From the NCBI RefSeq assembly GCF_900101545.1, contig NZ_FMZU01000013.1, positions 1-64,000 of the forward strand: a DNA stretch of 64,000 nt, read 5' to 3'. The notes under the pieces are model-generated. The model made no database searches. It had not been told where the DNA came from and saw only the letters and a list, made by a program, of their open reading frames with translations. Below are positions 56,607 to 64,000 of this stretch, one piece after another. Source of the DNA: Variovorax sp. CF079. GTDB taxonomy: Bacteria > Pseudomonadota > Gammaproteobacteria > Burkholderiales > Burkholderiaceae_C. Positions within the stretch are counted from its first letter, which is position 1. The number at the start of each line of letters is the position of its first letter. The translations under genes were made by a program, and so were the position numbers.

Positions 56607-57950
56607 ATGAAAGTGTTCATCGGCCCGACAGAAGTGGCTGGCATAGCGCAGGGGCTACGAGCGGGTTTTGAGCGCATCGGGGTGACCGCAGAAATAGTGC
56701 TGGAAGCGGCGCATCCTTTCGGCTACGGCGCAACGGAGCCGGACGCGCTGCTGGTGCGCTGTTGGAAGTGGACGGGCACGCTATGCCGCCGCCTGCCGAT
56801 GCGGCACCTGTGGCTAAAGGCGCCATTGGCGCTCGTTCATCTGATGCTGGGCTGGCCGGTGCTGTGTTGGGCGCTTTGGCGTTATCAGGCCTTCGTGTTT
56901 CTGGCTGGCAAGACATTGACCAACACCAAGTTCGAACTGTGGTTGCTGCGGCTGCTGCAGAGACCGGTCGTTGTTATCTTCGTCGGTTCCGATGCTCGGC
57001 CTCCGTATATCAACGGTGCCTACCCAGCGTCGACGCCGCAAGCAATGAAGCGTGCCACGCGGCGCCAGAAGCGCAAGGTGCGCCGTCTGGAGCTTGGTGC
57101 GACTGTCTGCGTCAATGCTCCGGGCACGGCTCATTTCCACGAGCGACCGGTCGTCAATTGGTTTGCGCTTGGTTTTCCGCGTAGTCTCGAAGCGCGGGTA
57201 GATGGCGCCTCGACTACCAACGGTGATTCGCACGGTTCGCTGGCCGACGCGCCGCGCACCGGAACGACGGTGTACCTGTTGCACAGCCCATCTCATCCTG
57301 CGGTCAAAGGCACAAGACGCATCGAGGCCGCGGTGCAAAGTTTGAAGGCGCGAGGATTCGCTGTCGAACTGCTGACACTGAACGGGGCAAGCAACAGCGC
57401 GGTGCTCGACGCGCTGCAGCAGTGTGACCTGGTCGTTGACCAGCTCTTCTCCGACACGCCGATGGCGGGCCTTGCCACGGAAGCGGCCCAGCTTGGCAAG
57501 CCCGCACTCGTTGGGGGATTTTTCTCGCGTGAGCTGCGTCAGGCGTTGAATGGCCTGCCGCAACCGCCGACGCGATTTGTGGATCCTGATTTCTTCGAGG
57601 TGGCATTGGAAGAACTCGTTGCGGATGCCGATGCGCGCCATGCGCTGGGCCAGGCGGCGAAGAACTTTGTTCAGACCGAATGGGCCTGCGAGCGAGTGGC
57701 GGAGCGACTGCTGCGCATTCTGCGCGGAGATGTGCCGCCAGCCTGGTGGCTGGATCCTTCATCAATACGCTATCTAGCCGGATGCGGTTTGCCCGAGGAC
57801 AAGGCCCGGGAGCGCGTTCGCGAACTGGTCCAGCATGGAGGGATTGCGGCGCTTGCACTTACCGACAAGCCGAAGCTGGAGTCTGCGTTTGCGGCGTGGG
57901 CCGGAGTCAATTTGCCATGCTTAGAGGGCACCACCCGGGGGGCCACTTGA
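56607..57950 (+). CDS. Putative glycosyltransferase, GT-B-like
   Basis: The 447-aa product has an N-terminal alpha/beta start (MKVFIGPTEVAGIAQGLRAGFERIG), a hydrophobic stretch (75-105) for membrane contact, and a C-terminal domain with YLLHSPSHPAVKGTRRI and VDQLFSDTPMAGLATEAAQLGKPALVG, the latter resembling the donor-site loop of GT4-type enzymes. The exact family is uncertain. It lies between sugar-synthesis genes and the flippase and overlaps the flippase gene. Confidence 0.7.
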   Translation: MKVFIGPTEVAGIAQGLRAGFERIGVTAEIVLEAAHPFGYGATEPDALLVRCWKWTGTLCRRLPMRHLWLKAPLALVHLMLGWPVLCWALWRYQAFVFLAGKTLTNTKFELWLLRLLQRPVVVIFVGSDARPPYINGAYPASTPQAMKRATRRQKRKVRRLELGATVCVNAPGTAHFHERPVVNWFALGFPRSLEARVDGASTTNGDSHGSLADAPRTGTTVYLLHSPSHPAVKGTRRIEAAVQSLKARGFAVELLTLNGASNSAVLDALQQCDLVVDQLFSDTPMAGLATEAAQLGKPALVGGFFSRELRQALNGLPQPPTRFVDPDFFEVALEELVADADARHALGQAAKNFVQTEWACERVAERLLRILRGDVPPAWWLDPSSIRYLAGCGLPEDKARERVRELVQHGGIAALALTDKPKLESAFAAWAGVNLPCLEGTTRGAT

Positions 57951-59458
57951 TCCGCGAGTTGATGCGCGATGGCGCAATCTACGCACTTGCCGCCATCGCC
58001 TCGCGCGGGCTGTCGTTCCTGCTCGTGCCGCTATACACGCGGTTGTTGGCCCCGGCGGAATATGGCGCTCTCGATCTGATCGTCACTTTCGGGCTACTCG
58101 TCAATCTTGTCGTAGCGCTCGAAGTTGGCCAAGGCATGGCCCGAGACTGGGCCGAAGAACCCGAAGCGACGGCACGCCGGCGATTGGCGAGTACAGCTTT
58201 GCTGTTCACGTTGCTGGTCCACGCCGCGTTCCTGATCGTCGCACTTTTCGCCGCCGCGCCCCTCGCGAAAGGGCTGCTTGGCAGCACCGAACTCGAGCCG
58301 GTGATGCGGGCAGGTCTGCTGTTCATCGCCCTGAACGCCGTTTTTCTGCAGCTGCAAAGCCAGTTTCGCTGGGAGCTGCGGCCACGCGCCTATGCGGTCG
58401 TCAGCATGCTATATGCAGGGCTGACACTGATTCTGGGCGCGGTTTTGGGAAAGTGGGACGGTCTTCAAGGTGTTTTGTGGGGTCAGGCTGCCTCAGCTGC
58501 GTTGGCTAGCCTGATCAGCTTGGTGCTGCTACGGCACAGTCTTGAGCTGACTTTTGACGGCAAGAAACTGGCACGAATGTTGAAGTTTTCGCTGCCGCTC
58601 ATGCCGGCTGGTTTGGCAATTTTCTGCAGCTTCTATGTGAACCGCTTGATGCTCAACGCCCTGTCGTCATTGGACGAAGTCGCTGTGTTCGGCGTCGCTT
58701 CCCGAATCGCCGGCCTGACTACTTTGCTCATCGTTGGGTTCCAGGGTGCGCTGACGCCCCTCATCTATGTCCACCATCGCGAGCAGAGTGTGCCGCGACA
58801 GCTTGCACGCATTCTCGAGGCCTTCATTGCGGCAGCTCTAGTGGCCTGTTTGGCTTTCAGCGTCTACGCGCGTGAAGTCTTGAACTGGATCACGACGCCC
58901 GACTATGCCGCTTCTGCCGTACTGCTTCCGTGGTTGGCTCCGGCGGCGTTGATGACCCAGATGTACATCTTTCTGCCGGGTATCGCGATAGAGCGGCGTA
59001 CGGGTTGGCAACTGATGCTTACGTCGATCAGTGCCGTGGTGTCGATCGGCCTCAATGCGCTGCTGATCCCGCGCTGGGGTGCGTTGGGTGCCGCAGTGGC
59101 CACTTGCGTAGCAGCGATCGTGTTTCTGGTGTTGTGGCTTCGCGCCAGTCAGCGGTTTTATTCCCTGCCGCTGCGTATGCGGGCGGTGATGGCAGCCATT
59201 GTTGCCTACGGAGTTTGTATCGCGCTCGATCTACTGCTGGAAAGATCGCCTTGGAACGCAGAGGTCTTATTGGCACTCAAGGCACTGCTCGTAGCATTGC
59301 TGTTGGGTACAACGCTGTTCGTGGGGCTGGTTCGTCGCGACGATCTGGCACGATGGGGTTTGATGTTGACGCGATCAAGCGCTCGCGTGCAGCCTGCCGC
59401 GGTAGAGGAACCAGTGAAAGAACACACAGCGTGCCAGCACCTCCGCTCCGACAGGTGA
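57917..59458 (+). CDS. wzx: Wzx-type oligosaccharide flippase (MOP superfamily)
   Basis: The 513-aa product has 12 or more membrane helices, the N-terminal motif ASRGLSFLLVPLYTRLLAPAEYGALDL and FYVNRLMLNALSSLDEVAVFGVASRIAGL typical of Wzx/PST transporters, which flip lipid-linked units to the periplasm. The ATG at 57917 overlaps the previous gene by 34 bases; a TTG at 57947 is a possible alternative start. The C-terminal tail is soluble and Glu/Ser-rich. Confidence 0.88.
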   Translation: MLRGHHPGGHLIRELMRDGAIYALAAIASRGLSFLLVPLYTRLLAPAEYGALDLIVTFGLLVNLVVALEVGQGMARDWAEEPEATARRRLASTALLFTLLVHAAFLIVALFAAAPLAKGLLGSTELEPVMRAGLLFIALNAVFLQLQSQFRWELRPRAYAVVSMLYAGLTLILGAVLGKWDGLQGVLWGQAASAALASLISLVLLRHSLELTFDGKKLARMLKFSLPLMPAGLAIFCSFYVNRLMLNALSSLDEVAVFGVASRIAGLTTLLIVGFQGALTPLIYVHHREQSVPRQLARILEAFIAAALVACLAFSVYAREVLNWITTPDYAASAVLLPWLAPAALMTQMYIFLPGIAIERRTGWQLMLTSISAVVSIGLNALLIPRWGALGAAVATCVAAIVFLVLWLRASQRFYSLPLRMRAVMAAIVAYGVCIALDLLLERSPWNAEVLLALKALLVALLLGTTLFVGLVRRDDLARWGLMLTRSSARVQPAAVEEPVKEHTACQHLRSDR

Positions 59459-59555
59459 TTGTTTTTGCATTACCGACCTCTCCTGCAACGGGGCGAAGAT
59501 GCGCAAGCATAGCAAGCTGAGCTGCGTTGCTGATTGAAGCTAGAAGCGATTCGTC

Positions 59556-60647
59556 ATGAATATCATCACCATCGTTGGCGCGCGCCCTCAGTTCATAAAG
59601 GCCGCGGCCTTGAGCGCAATGTTGCTGCGGTCTGCTGGGGTACAAGAGCGTTTGCTACACACCGGCCAACACTTCGACGACAACATGTCGAGCGTGTTCT
59701 TCCGAGAACTTGGAATTCCTGCCCCCGATTGGAATCTCGGCGTAAGCGGCGGTCTCCACGGCGCGATGACCGGGGCACAGCTCGCAGGCATCGAAGAGGT
59801 GCTGGTGAATGAGCGGCCTGATACCGTGCTGCTATATGGCGACACCAATTCGACCTTGGCCGGAGCCCTTGCCGCGGCAAAACTGCAGATCCCGGTGGCG
59901 CACGTCGAGGCTGGCTTGCGCTCGTTCAATCGACGCATGCCCGAAGAAGTCAATCGCGTACTGACCGACCATGTATCGCATTGGCTGTTTGCCCCGACGG
60001 AAACTGCGGTAGCTAATCTTCAGCGCGAGGGAATCGCCAGCTCACAGGTCCACCTTGTTGGGGATGTGATGTACGACGCTGCGCTGTACTTCGCCGCGGT
60101 GGCGCTCGCTCGCAGCGAGCGCCCCTTGGCGCTTGCTGCTTTGTCGAGGCGTCCGTTCGTGCTGGTAACCATTCATCGTGCCGAGAACACCGATGAGCCG
60201 CAGCGGCTGCGCTTGATCGTGGAGGCGTTGATCGCGCTGTCCAGCGAGATTGATGTGGTTTGGCCGCTGCATCCGCGTACACGAGGCGTACTTGCGCGGC
60301 TCGGCCTGGACGTGAACGCAACGACAGGACTGCACTGCGTCGAGCCGCTGGGCTATCTCGACATGATCGAGATGGAACAGTCGGCGGAGATGGTGATTAC
60401 CGATTCAGGCGGCGTCCAAAAGGAGGCCTTTTTCTTCCAGAAACCGTGCGTCACGCTGCGTGACGAAACCGAATGGGTCGAACTGGTCGATGCCGGATGG
60501 AATCGCCTCGTGCCGCCTACCTCGGCAGCGGCGTTGCGGACCGCTTTCCGTTCGGCCTTGGGTACCTCGGGTGAACCAGTGCGCCCGTATGGAGAGGGCG
60601 ACGCCGCGCGGCGAATCGCAGACATCATGCGAGGATCCGAGGGGTGA
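59556..60647 (+). CDS. wbpI: UDP-GlcNAc3NAcA 2-epimerase, non-hydrolysing (WbpI/WlbD)
   Basis: The 363-aa product has VGARPQFIKAAALSAML at 7-23, the DTNSTLAGALAAAKL region, VAHVEAGLRSFNRRMPEEVNR, LVTIHRAENTD, TDSGGVQKEAFFFQKPCVTLRDETEW and the catalytic acidic residues of non-hydrolysing 2-epimerases. With WbpA/B/D/E present the natural assignment is the last step to UDP-ManNAc3NAcA; a WecB-like role is less likely. A 97-base gap separates it from wzx. Confidence 0.9.
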   Translation: MNIITIVGARPQFIKAAALSAMLLRSAGVQERLLHTGQHFDDNMSSVFFRELGIPAPDWNLGVSGGLHGAMTGAQLAGIEEVLVNERPDTVLLYGDTNSTLAGALAAAKLQIPVAHVEAGLRSFNRRMPEEVNRVLTDHVSHWLFAPTETAVANLQREGIASSQVHLVGDVMYDAALYFAAVALARSERPLALAALSRRPFVLVTIHRAENTDEPQRLRLIVEALIALSSEIDVVWPLHPRTRGVLARLGLDVNATTGLHCVEPLGYLDMIEMEQSAEMVITDSGGVQKEAFFFQKPCVTLRDETEWVELVDAGWNRLVPPTSAAALRTAFRSALGTSGEPVRPYGEGDAARRIADIMRGSEG

Positions 60648-61870
60648 AGATCCTGCTGATCAACCACTACGCGGGCTCCTTGCAGCACGGGATGGAGTAT
60701 CGACCCTATTATCTGGCGCGCGAATGGGTTCGGTCCGGCCATACGGTGTGCATCGTGGCGGCTTCACACTCGCACGTGCGCAGCGTCCAGCCGGACCTCG
60801 CTGGACGTACGCACCGGGAGTCGATCGACGGTGTGGACTATCTTTGGTATCGGACTTCCCGGTACCGCGGGAACGGGATCGGTCGGGCGCTGAACATCGC
60901 TTCCTTTTGCTCTCAACTCATGTGGGATGCCGAACAGCTCGCGCGCGACTTTCAGCCTGATGTCGTGGTGGCGTCCAGCACTTACCCCATGGATATTTGG
61001 CCGGCACATCGCGTCGCACGGCTGGCTTCCGCAAAGCTGGTCCACGAGGTGCACGACCTGTGGCCGCTGTCGCCGATGGAGCTCAACGGCATGTCGGCGC
61101 GGCACCCCTTCATTGCGGTATGCCAGGCGGCCGAAAACTTTGCCTGCAGACGAGCCGATGTGGTTGTGTCCATGCTGCCCAAAGTCCACGATCATCTGGC
61201 GGCGCACGGGCTCGATCTGGCCAAGCTACATATCGTGCCCAATGGCGTGCAGACCGAAGAGTGGGATCAGGCCGGCGAAGCTCTTGCGCCGGAGCTCGCG
61301 CAGCACATTCGGCAGGCCCGTGGCGACGGGCGGTTGGTGGTGGTGTATGCCGGTGCGCATGGTTTGGCCAACGCGCTGGATTCGCTGCTCGACGCAGCAG
61401 CGCTGCTGGCCAAAGAGCCGTTTAGCTTTGTGCTCGTGGGGGACGGCGCCGAGCGCGGCAGGCTGTCGCGGCGAGTGGCATCCGAAGGGTTGACCCAGGT
61501 GCGTATGTTCGAGCCCATCCCGAAGCGTCAAATTTCTTCGCTGTTGGCCGCTGCAGATGTAGCCTACATCGGCTTGCAGCGCGTTCCGCTGTTTCGCTTC
61601 GGCATCGCCCCCAACAAGCTGATGGATTACATGATGGGCGGATGTGTGGTGCTCAGCGCCATCGAGGCAGGCAACGATCCGGTCCAGGAAGCTAGTTGCG
61701 GGCTGTCGGTGCCAGCCGAGTCGCCGACTGCGATCGCCGACGGGTTGCGCGCTTTGGCGAAGACCGATGTCGAGGCGAGGCATGCAATGGGGCGCAGGGG
61801 CAGAGAGTACGTGCGGCATCATCACACTTGGCCAACGTTGGCCAAGCGCTTCGTGGAGGCCTTGGCATGA
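60644..61870 (+). CDS. Glycosyltransferase family 4 protein (WbuB type)
   Basis: The 408-aa product has the GT-B start MKILLINHYAGSLQHGMEYRPYYLARE, the central segment VHEVHDLWPLSPMELNG, and FGIAPNKLMDYMMGGCVVLSAIEAGNDPV with the conserved acidic donor loop. It resembles WbuB-like amino-sugar transferases. The GTG start overlaps the wbpI stop (GTGA), and a GAGG site lies upstream. It probably adds the ManNAc3NAcA or similar residue. Confidence 0.88.
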   Translation: MKILLINHYAGSLQHGMEYRPYYLAREWVRSGHTVCIVAASHSHVRSVQPDLAGRTHRESIDGVDYLWYRTSRYRGNGIGRALNIASFCSQLMWDAEQLARDFQPDVVVASSTYPMDIWPAHRVARLASAKLVHEVHDLWPLSPMELNGMSARHPFIAVCQAAENFACRRADVVVSMLPKVHDHLAAHGLDLAKLHIVPNGVQTEEWDQAGEALAPELAQHIRQARGDGRLVVVYAGAHGLANALDSLLDAAALLAKEPFSFVLVGDGAERGRLSRRVASEGLTQVRMFEPIPKRQISSLLAAADVAYIGLQRVPLFRFGIAPNKLMDYMMGGCVVLSAIEAGNDPVQEASCGLSVPAESPTAIADGLRALAKTDVEARHAMGRRGREYVRHHHTWPTLAKRFVEALA

Positions 61871-62571
61871 CAGAGGACTCGGCAGAAATTGCTGCGGTTC
61901 GCCAGCGCTACGCTCGGCGGCCAGTCCACGGCGTCGACTGGCGCTACAACCCGCTGAACCCGTCGGTATGGCAGTCGGTTCACGAGCGCCAGCAGAAGAT
62001 GCTGCGGTTGTTTCGTCGTTTGGGTTGGCAAGATCTTTCCACGTTCGCGCTGCTGGAGGTCGGCTCCGGTTCGGGAGGCAATCTGCTCGAGTTGCTACGC
62101 TTCGGCTTCGACCCTCACAAGCTTCAGGGGGTAGAGCTCTTGGAAGAGCGTCACGCGAAGGCCAGAGACATGCTGCCGCCGGCGCTTCGCCTCAGCTGCG
62201 GCGACGCCTGCGAAGTCGATGTGCCATCAGCGAGCCAGGACGTCGTGCTGCAGTCCACGGTGTTCTCCTCGCTGCTCGACGACGCGTTCCAGCAACGCTT
62301 GGCCGACGCCATGTGGCGATGGGTGAAGCCCGGCGGCGGCGTGCTGTGGTACGACTTCACCGTCAACAACCCCGGCAATGCCGATGTGCGCGGTGTACCG
62401 CTCAAACGCGTTCGTGAGCTCTTCCCGCAGGGGAAAATGCAGGCCCAGCGCATCACACTGGCTCCACCGATCGCGCGGCGCGTGGCTGCTGTGCATCCTT
62501 CTCTCTACACCTTGTTCAATACCGTTCCAGTGCTGCGCACGCATGTGCTCGCGTGGATCGCCAAATCCTGA
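61867..62571 (+). CDS. Class I SAM-dependent methyltransferase
   Basis: The 234-aa product has the SAM motif [19 protein letters not shown] near 61-79, the acidic second-strand residue in GVELLEERH, and a later [12 protein letters not shown]. It probably methylates a sugar of the glycan, perhaps as terminal cap, which is inference from location. Its ATG overlaps the GT4 stop (ATGA). Confidence 0.85.
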   Translation: MTEDSAEIAAVRQRYARRPVHGVDWRYNPLNPSVWQSVHERQQKMLRLFRRLGWQDLSTFALLEVGSGSGGNLLELLRFGFDPHKLQGVELLEERHAKARDMLPPALRLSCGDACEVDVPSASQDVVLQSTVFSSLLDDAFQQRLADAMWRWVKPGGGVLWYDFTVNNPGNADVRGVPLKRVRELFPQGKMQAQRITLAPPIARRVAAVHPSLYTLFNTVPVLRTHVLAWIAKS

Positions 62572-62575
62572 AGCC

Positions 62576-63739
62576 ATGCCAGAAGAAGTCCCGTTCCTGC
62601 CGTTCGCATTGCCCGAACTCGGCGATGAGGAGCTCGCCGAAATCGCAAGCGCGCTGAAGTCGGGCTGGGTCACGACCGGCCCGAAGACCAAGCGCTTCGA
62701 AGACGCGTTCGGCGCGTTTCTCGGTGACCCGGCGCTGCATTGCCTGGCGGTCAACTCGGCCACGGCTGGCCTTCACCTTGCGCTCGAAGCACTCGGCATC
62801 GGCCCGGGGGACGAGGTGATCACCACTACGCACACTTTCACCGCCACCGCGGAAGTCGTGCGCTACCTGGGCGCCGACGTGGTGCTGGTGGATGTCGACC
62901 CCGTCACACTGTGCATCGACCCGCGAATTGTCGAAGCGGCGATCACACCGCGCACCAAGGCCATCATGCCGGTGCACTACGCAGGTCTTGCCGCGGACAT
63001 GCCTGCGCTGCTGGCATTGGCCCAAGCGCACAAGTTGAAGGTGGTGGAGGATGCAGCGCATGCGTTGCCCACCACATCCGCCGGCCAGCTCGTTGGAACA
63101 CTGGGCTCCGACGTCACCGTCTTCAGCTTCTACGCCAACAAGACGATCACCACCGGCGAAGGCGGCATGGTCGTCACCCGCGACAGCGCGCTTGCCGAGC
63201 GCATGAAGGTCATGCGCCTGCACGGCATCAATCGCGATGCCTTCGATCGCTTCCAGTCGAAGACGCCTGCCTGGTACTACGAGGTGATCGCCCCAGGTTT
63301 CAAGTACAACCTCACGGACATCGCCGCGGCGATCGGGCTGGTGCAGTTGACCAAGCTGCCGCGGTTTCTCGAGCGCCGCCAATACTTGGCCGCGCGCTAC
63401 CACGAAGCGCTGAGCTCCTTGCCGCTGATCTGTCCTGCGGACCCTCCAGCGGGCGAGGTGCATGCCTGGCATCTCTATGTGATTCGCCTCGCTTTGTCCG
63501 CCAAGGTGACGCGGGACGAGCTGGTGCAGGCGCTGTCCGACCGCGGCATCGGTACCAGCGTGCACTACGTGCCGCTCCATCGACAGCCCTATTGGCGCGA
63601 CCGCTACGCGCTCACCCCGGCGATGTTCCCGCACTCCGATGCGGCCTATCAATCGATGGTGAGCATTCCCTTGTTCACAGCGATGACCGACCGCGATCAG
63701 GACCGGGTGATTGCTGCATTGCGCGAGGTGCTCGGCTGA
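62576..63739 (+). CDS. DegT/DnrJ/EryC1 family aminotransferase (PglE-like)
   Basis: The 387-aa product has [48 protein letters not shown] and the PLP lysine Lys189 in [15 protein letters not shown]. This pattern is close to UDP-4-amino-sugar transaminases such as PglE/WbpE relatives. It ends with TGATG overlapping the start of an initiating transferase, the classical bacillosamine-type arrangement. Confidence 0.87.
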   Translation: MPEEVPFLPFALPELGDEELAEIASALKSGWVTTGPKTKRFEDAFGAFLGDPALHCLAVNSATAGLHLALEALGIGPGDEVITTTHTFTATAEVVRYLGADVVLVDVDPVTLCIDPRIVEAAITPRTKAIMPVHYAGLAADMPALLALAQAHKLKVVEDAAHALPTTSAGQLVGTLGSDVTVFSFYANKTITTGEGGMVVTRDSALAERMKVMRLHGINRDAFDRFQSKTPAWYYEVIAPGFKYNLTDIAAAIGLVQLTKLPRFLERRQYLAARYHEALSSLPLICPADPPAGEVHAWHLYVIRLALSAKVTRDELVQALSDRGIGTSVHYVPLHRQPYWRDRYALTPAMFPHSDAAYQSMVSIPLFTAMTDRDQDRVIAALREVLG

Positions 63740-64000
63740 TGCTCAAGCGGGTGTTCGATATCGTCTTTGCGCTTTGCGCGTTGTTGCTATCGGCGCCCCT
63801 GCTCGTGTTCGTTGCCCTGTGGATCAAGCTTGATTCGCGAGGGCCTGTTCTGTTTCGCCAGGAACGCGTCGGTTTACGGGGTCGGCTTTTTGCGATCTAC
63901 AAATTCAGAACCATGCGGGTCGGCGCCGCGGAACAGGGCCCGCTGATCACGGTCGGGGCTGATCCGCGCATCACACGAGCGGGAGCGCTCCTGCGTCGAT
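63739..64000 (+). CDS. Initiating sugar-phosphate transferase, PglC/WcaJ C-domain type (3' end outside window)
   Basis: The visible 87 codons read [20 protein letters not shown], a membrane re-entrant helix, followed by IKLDSRGPVLFRQERVG and the signature YKFRTMRVGA. This is the bacterial sugar transferase domain, which places the first sugar-phosphate on undecaprenyl phosphate. No long N-terminal multi-membrane part is present, so it is the small PglC-like form. Its ATG overlaps the upstream stop. Confidence 0.9.
   Translation, partial: MLKRVFDIVFALCALLLSAPLLVFVALWIKLDSRGPVLFRQERVGLRGRLFAIYKFRTMRVGAAEQGPLITVGADPRITRAGALLRR

Overview
The window looks like chromosome of a high-GC betaproteobacterium of the Comamonadaceae, most likely Variovorax or a close relative. 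The evidence is the GC-rich coding bias, Bug/TctC-type binding proteins, a short type-2 argC, a second infA beside dbpA, the recA-recX and sucC-sucD order, and a PglL gene next to pilin. This is judged from gene content and protein style; no database was searched. I see no rRNA, tRNA, CRISPR array, IS element or prophage.

Region 1 (1-20 kb) is a mixed metabolic and accessory stretch. It starts with the end of an autotransporter carrying an Ala-Pro hexanucleotide repeat. Then come a SlyD-like isomerase, a poly-Gly lipoprotein, a divergent SDR/LysR pair, a YihY-type membrane protein with an internal 42-bp duplication, two further SDRs, PncC, an orphan NarL-type regulator and a PHB-depolymerase-type esterase with a CopG-type regulator. 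After these lie an SOS-controlled nuclease-helicase of the DinG/XPD group, an amidohydrolase with a Bug receptor, a frameshifted propeller pseudogene, and a di-haem cytochrome c coupled to an extradiol-dioxygenase-like gene under a divergent TetR.

Region 2 (21-45 kb) is largely housekeeping. It holds dbpA-infA, an MFS pump divergent from a MocR regulator, a protease-like protein that has lost His and Asp of its triad, and a sugar isomerase and glutamine-amidotransferase pair. topB fused to a SWIB domain is divergent from a SET-domain methyltransferase-birA unit, with a 33-nt alternating purine/pyrimidine tract between them. Then follow a TctDE-like two-component system, MarR, recA-recX (LexA box), argC, sucCD, terC, and a PP2C-FHA pair followed by an MBL-fold hydrolase.

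Region 3 (45.4-64 kb, running off the end) is a surface-glycan locus of visibly lower GC. A type IV pilin with a candidate sigma-54 promoter is followed by a PglL-type O-oligosaccharyltransferase and a WbpM-type dehydratase. A complete-looking set of enzymes for UDP-ManNAc3NAcA follows (WbpA, WbpB, WbpD, WbpE and, further on, WbpI). The rest is a second epimerase/aminotransferase/acyltransferase set, two glycosyltransferases, a Wzx flippase, a methyltransferase, a third DegT aminotransferase and the start of an initiating sugar-phosphate transferase. Many genes overlap by 1-4 bases, which points to one long operon. The arrangement suggests one lipid-linked glycan serving both LPS or capsule and pilin glycosylation. 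The strongest leads for follow-up are the SWIB-topoisomerase/SET pair with its Z-DNA-like spacer, the LexA-controlled nuclease-helicase, and the pilin-PglL-glycan unit.
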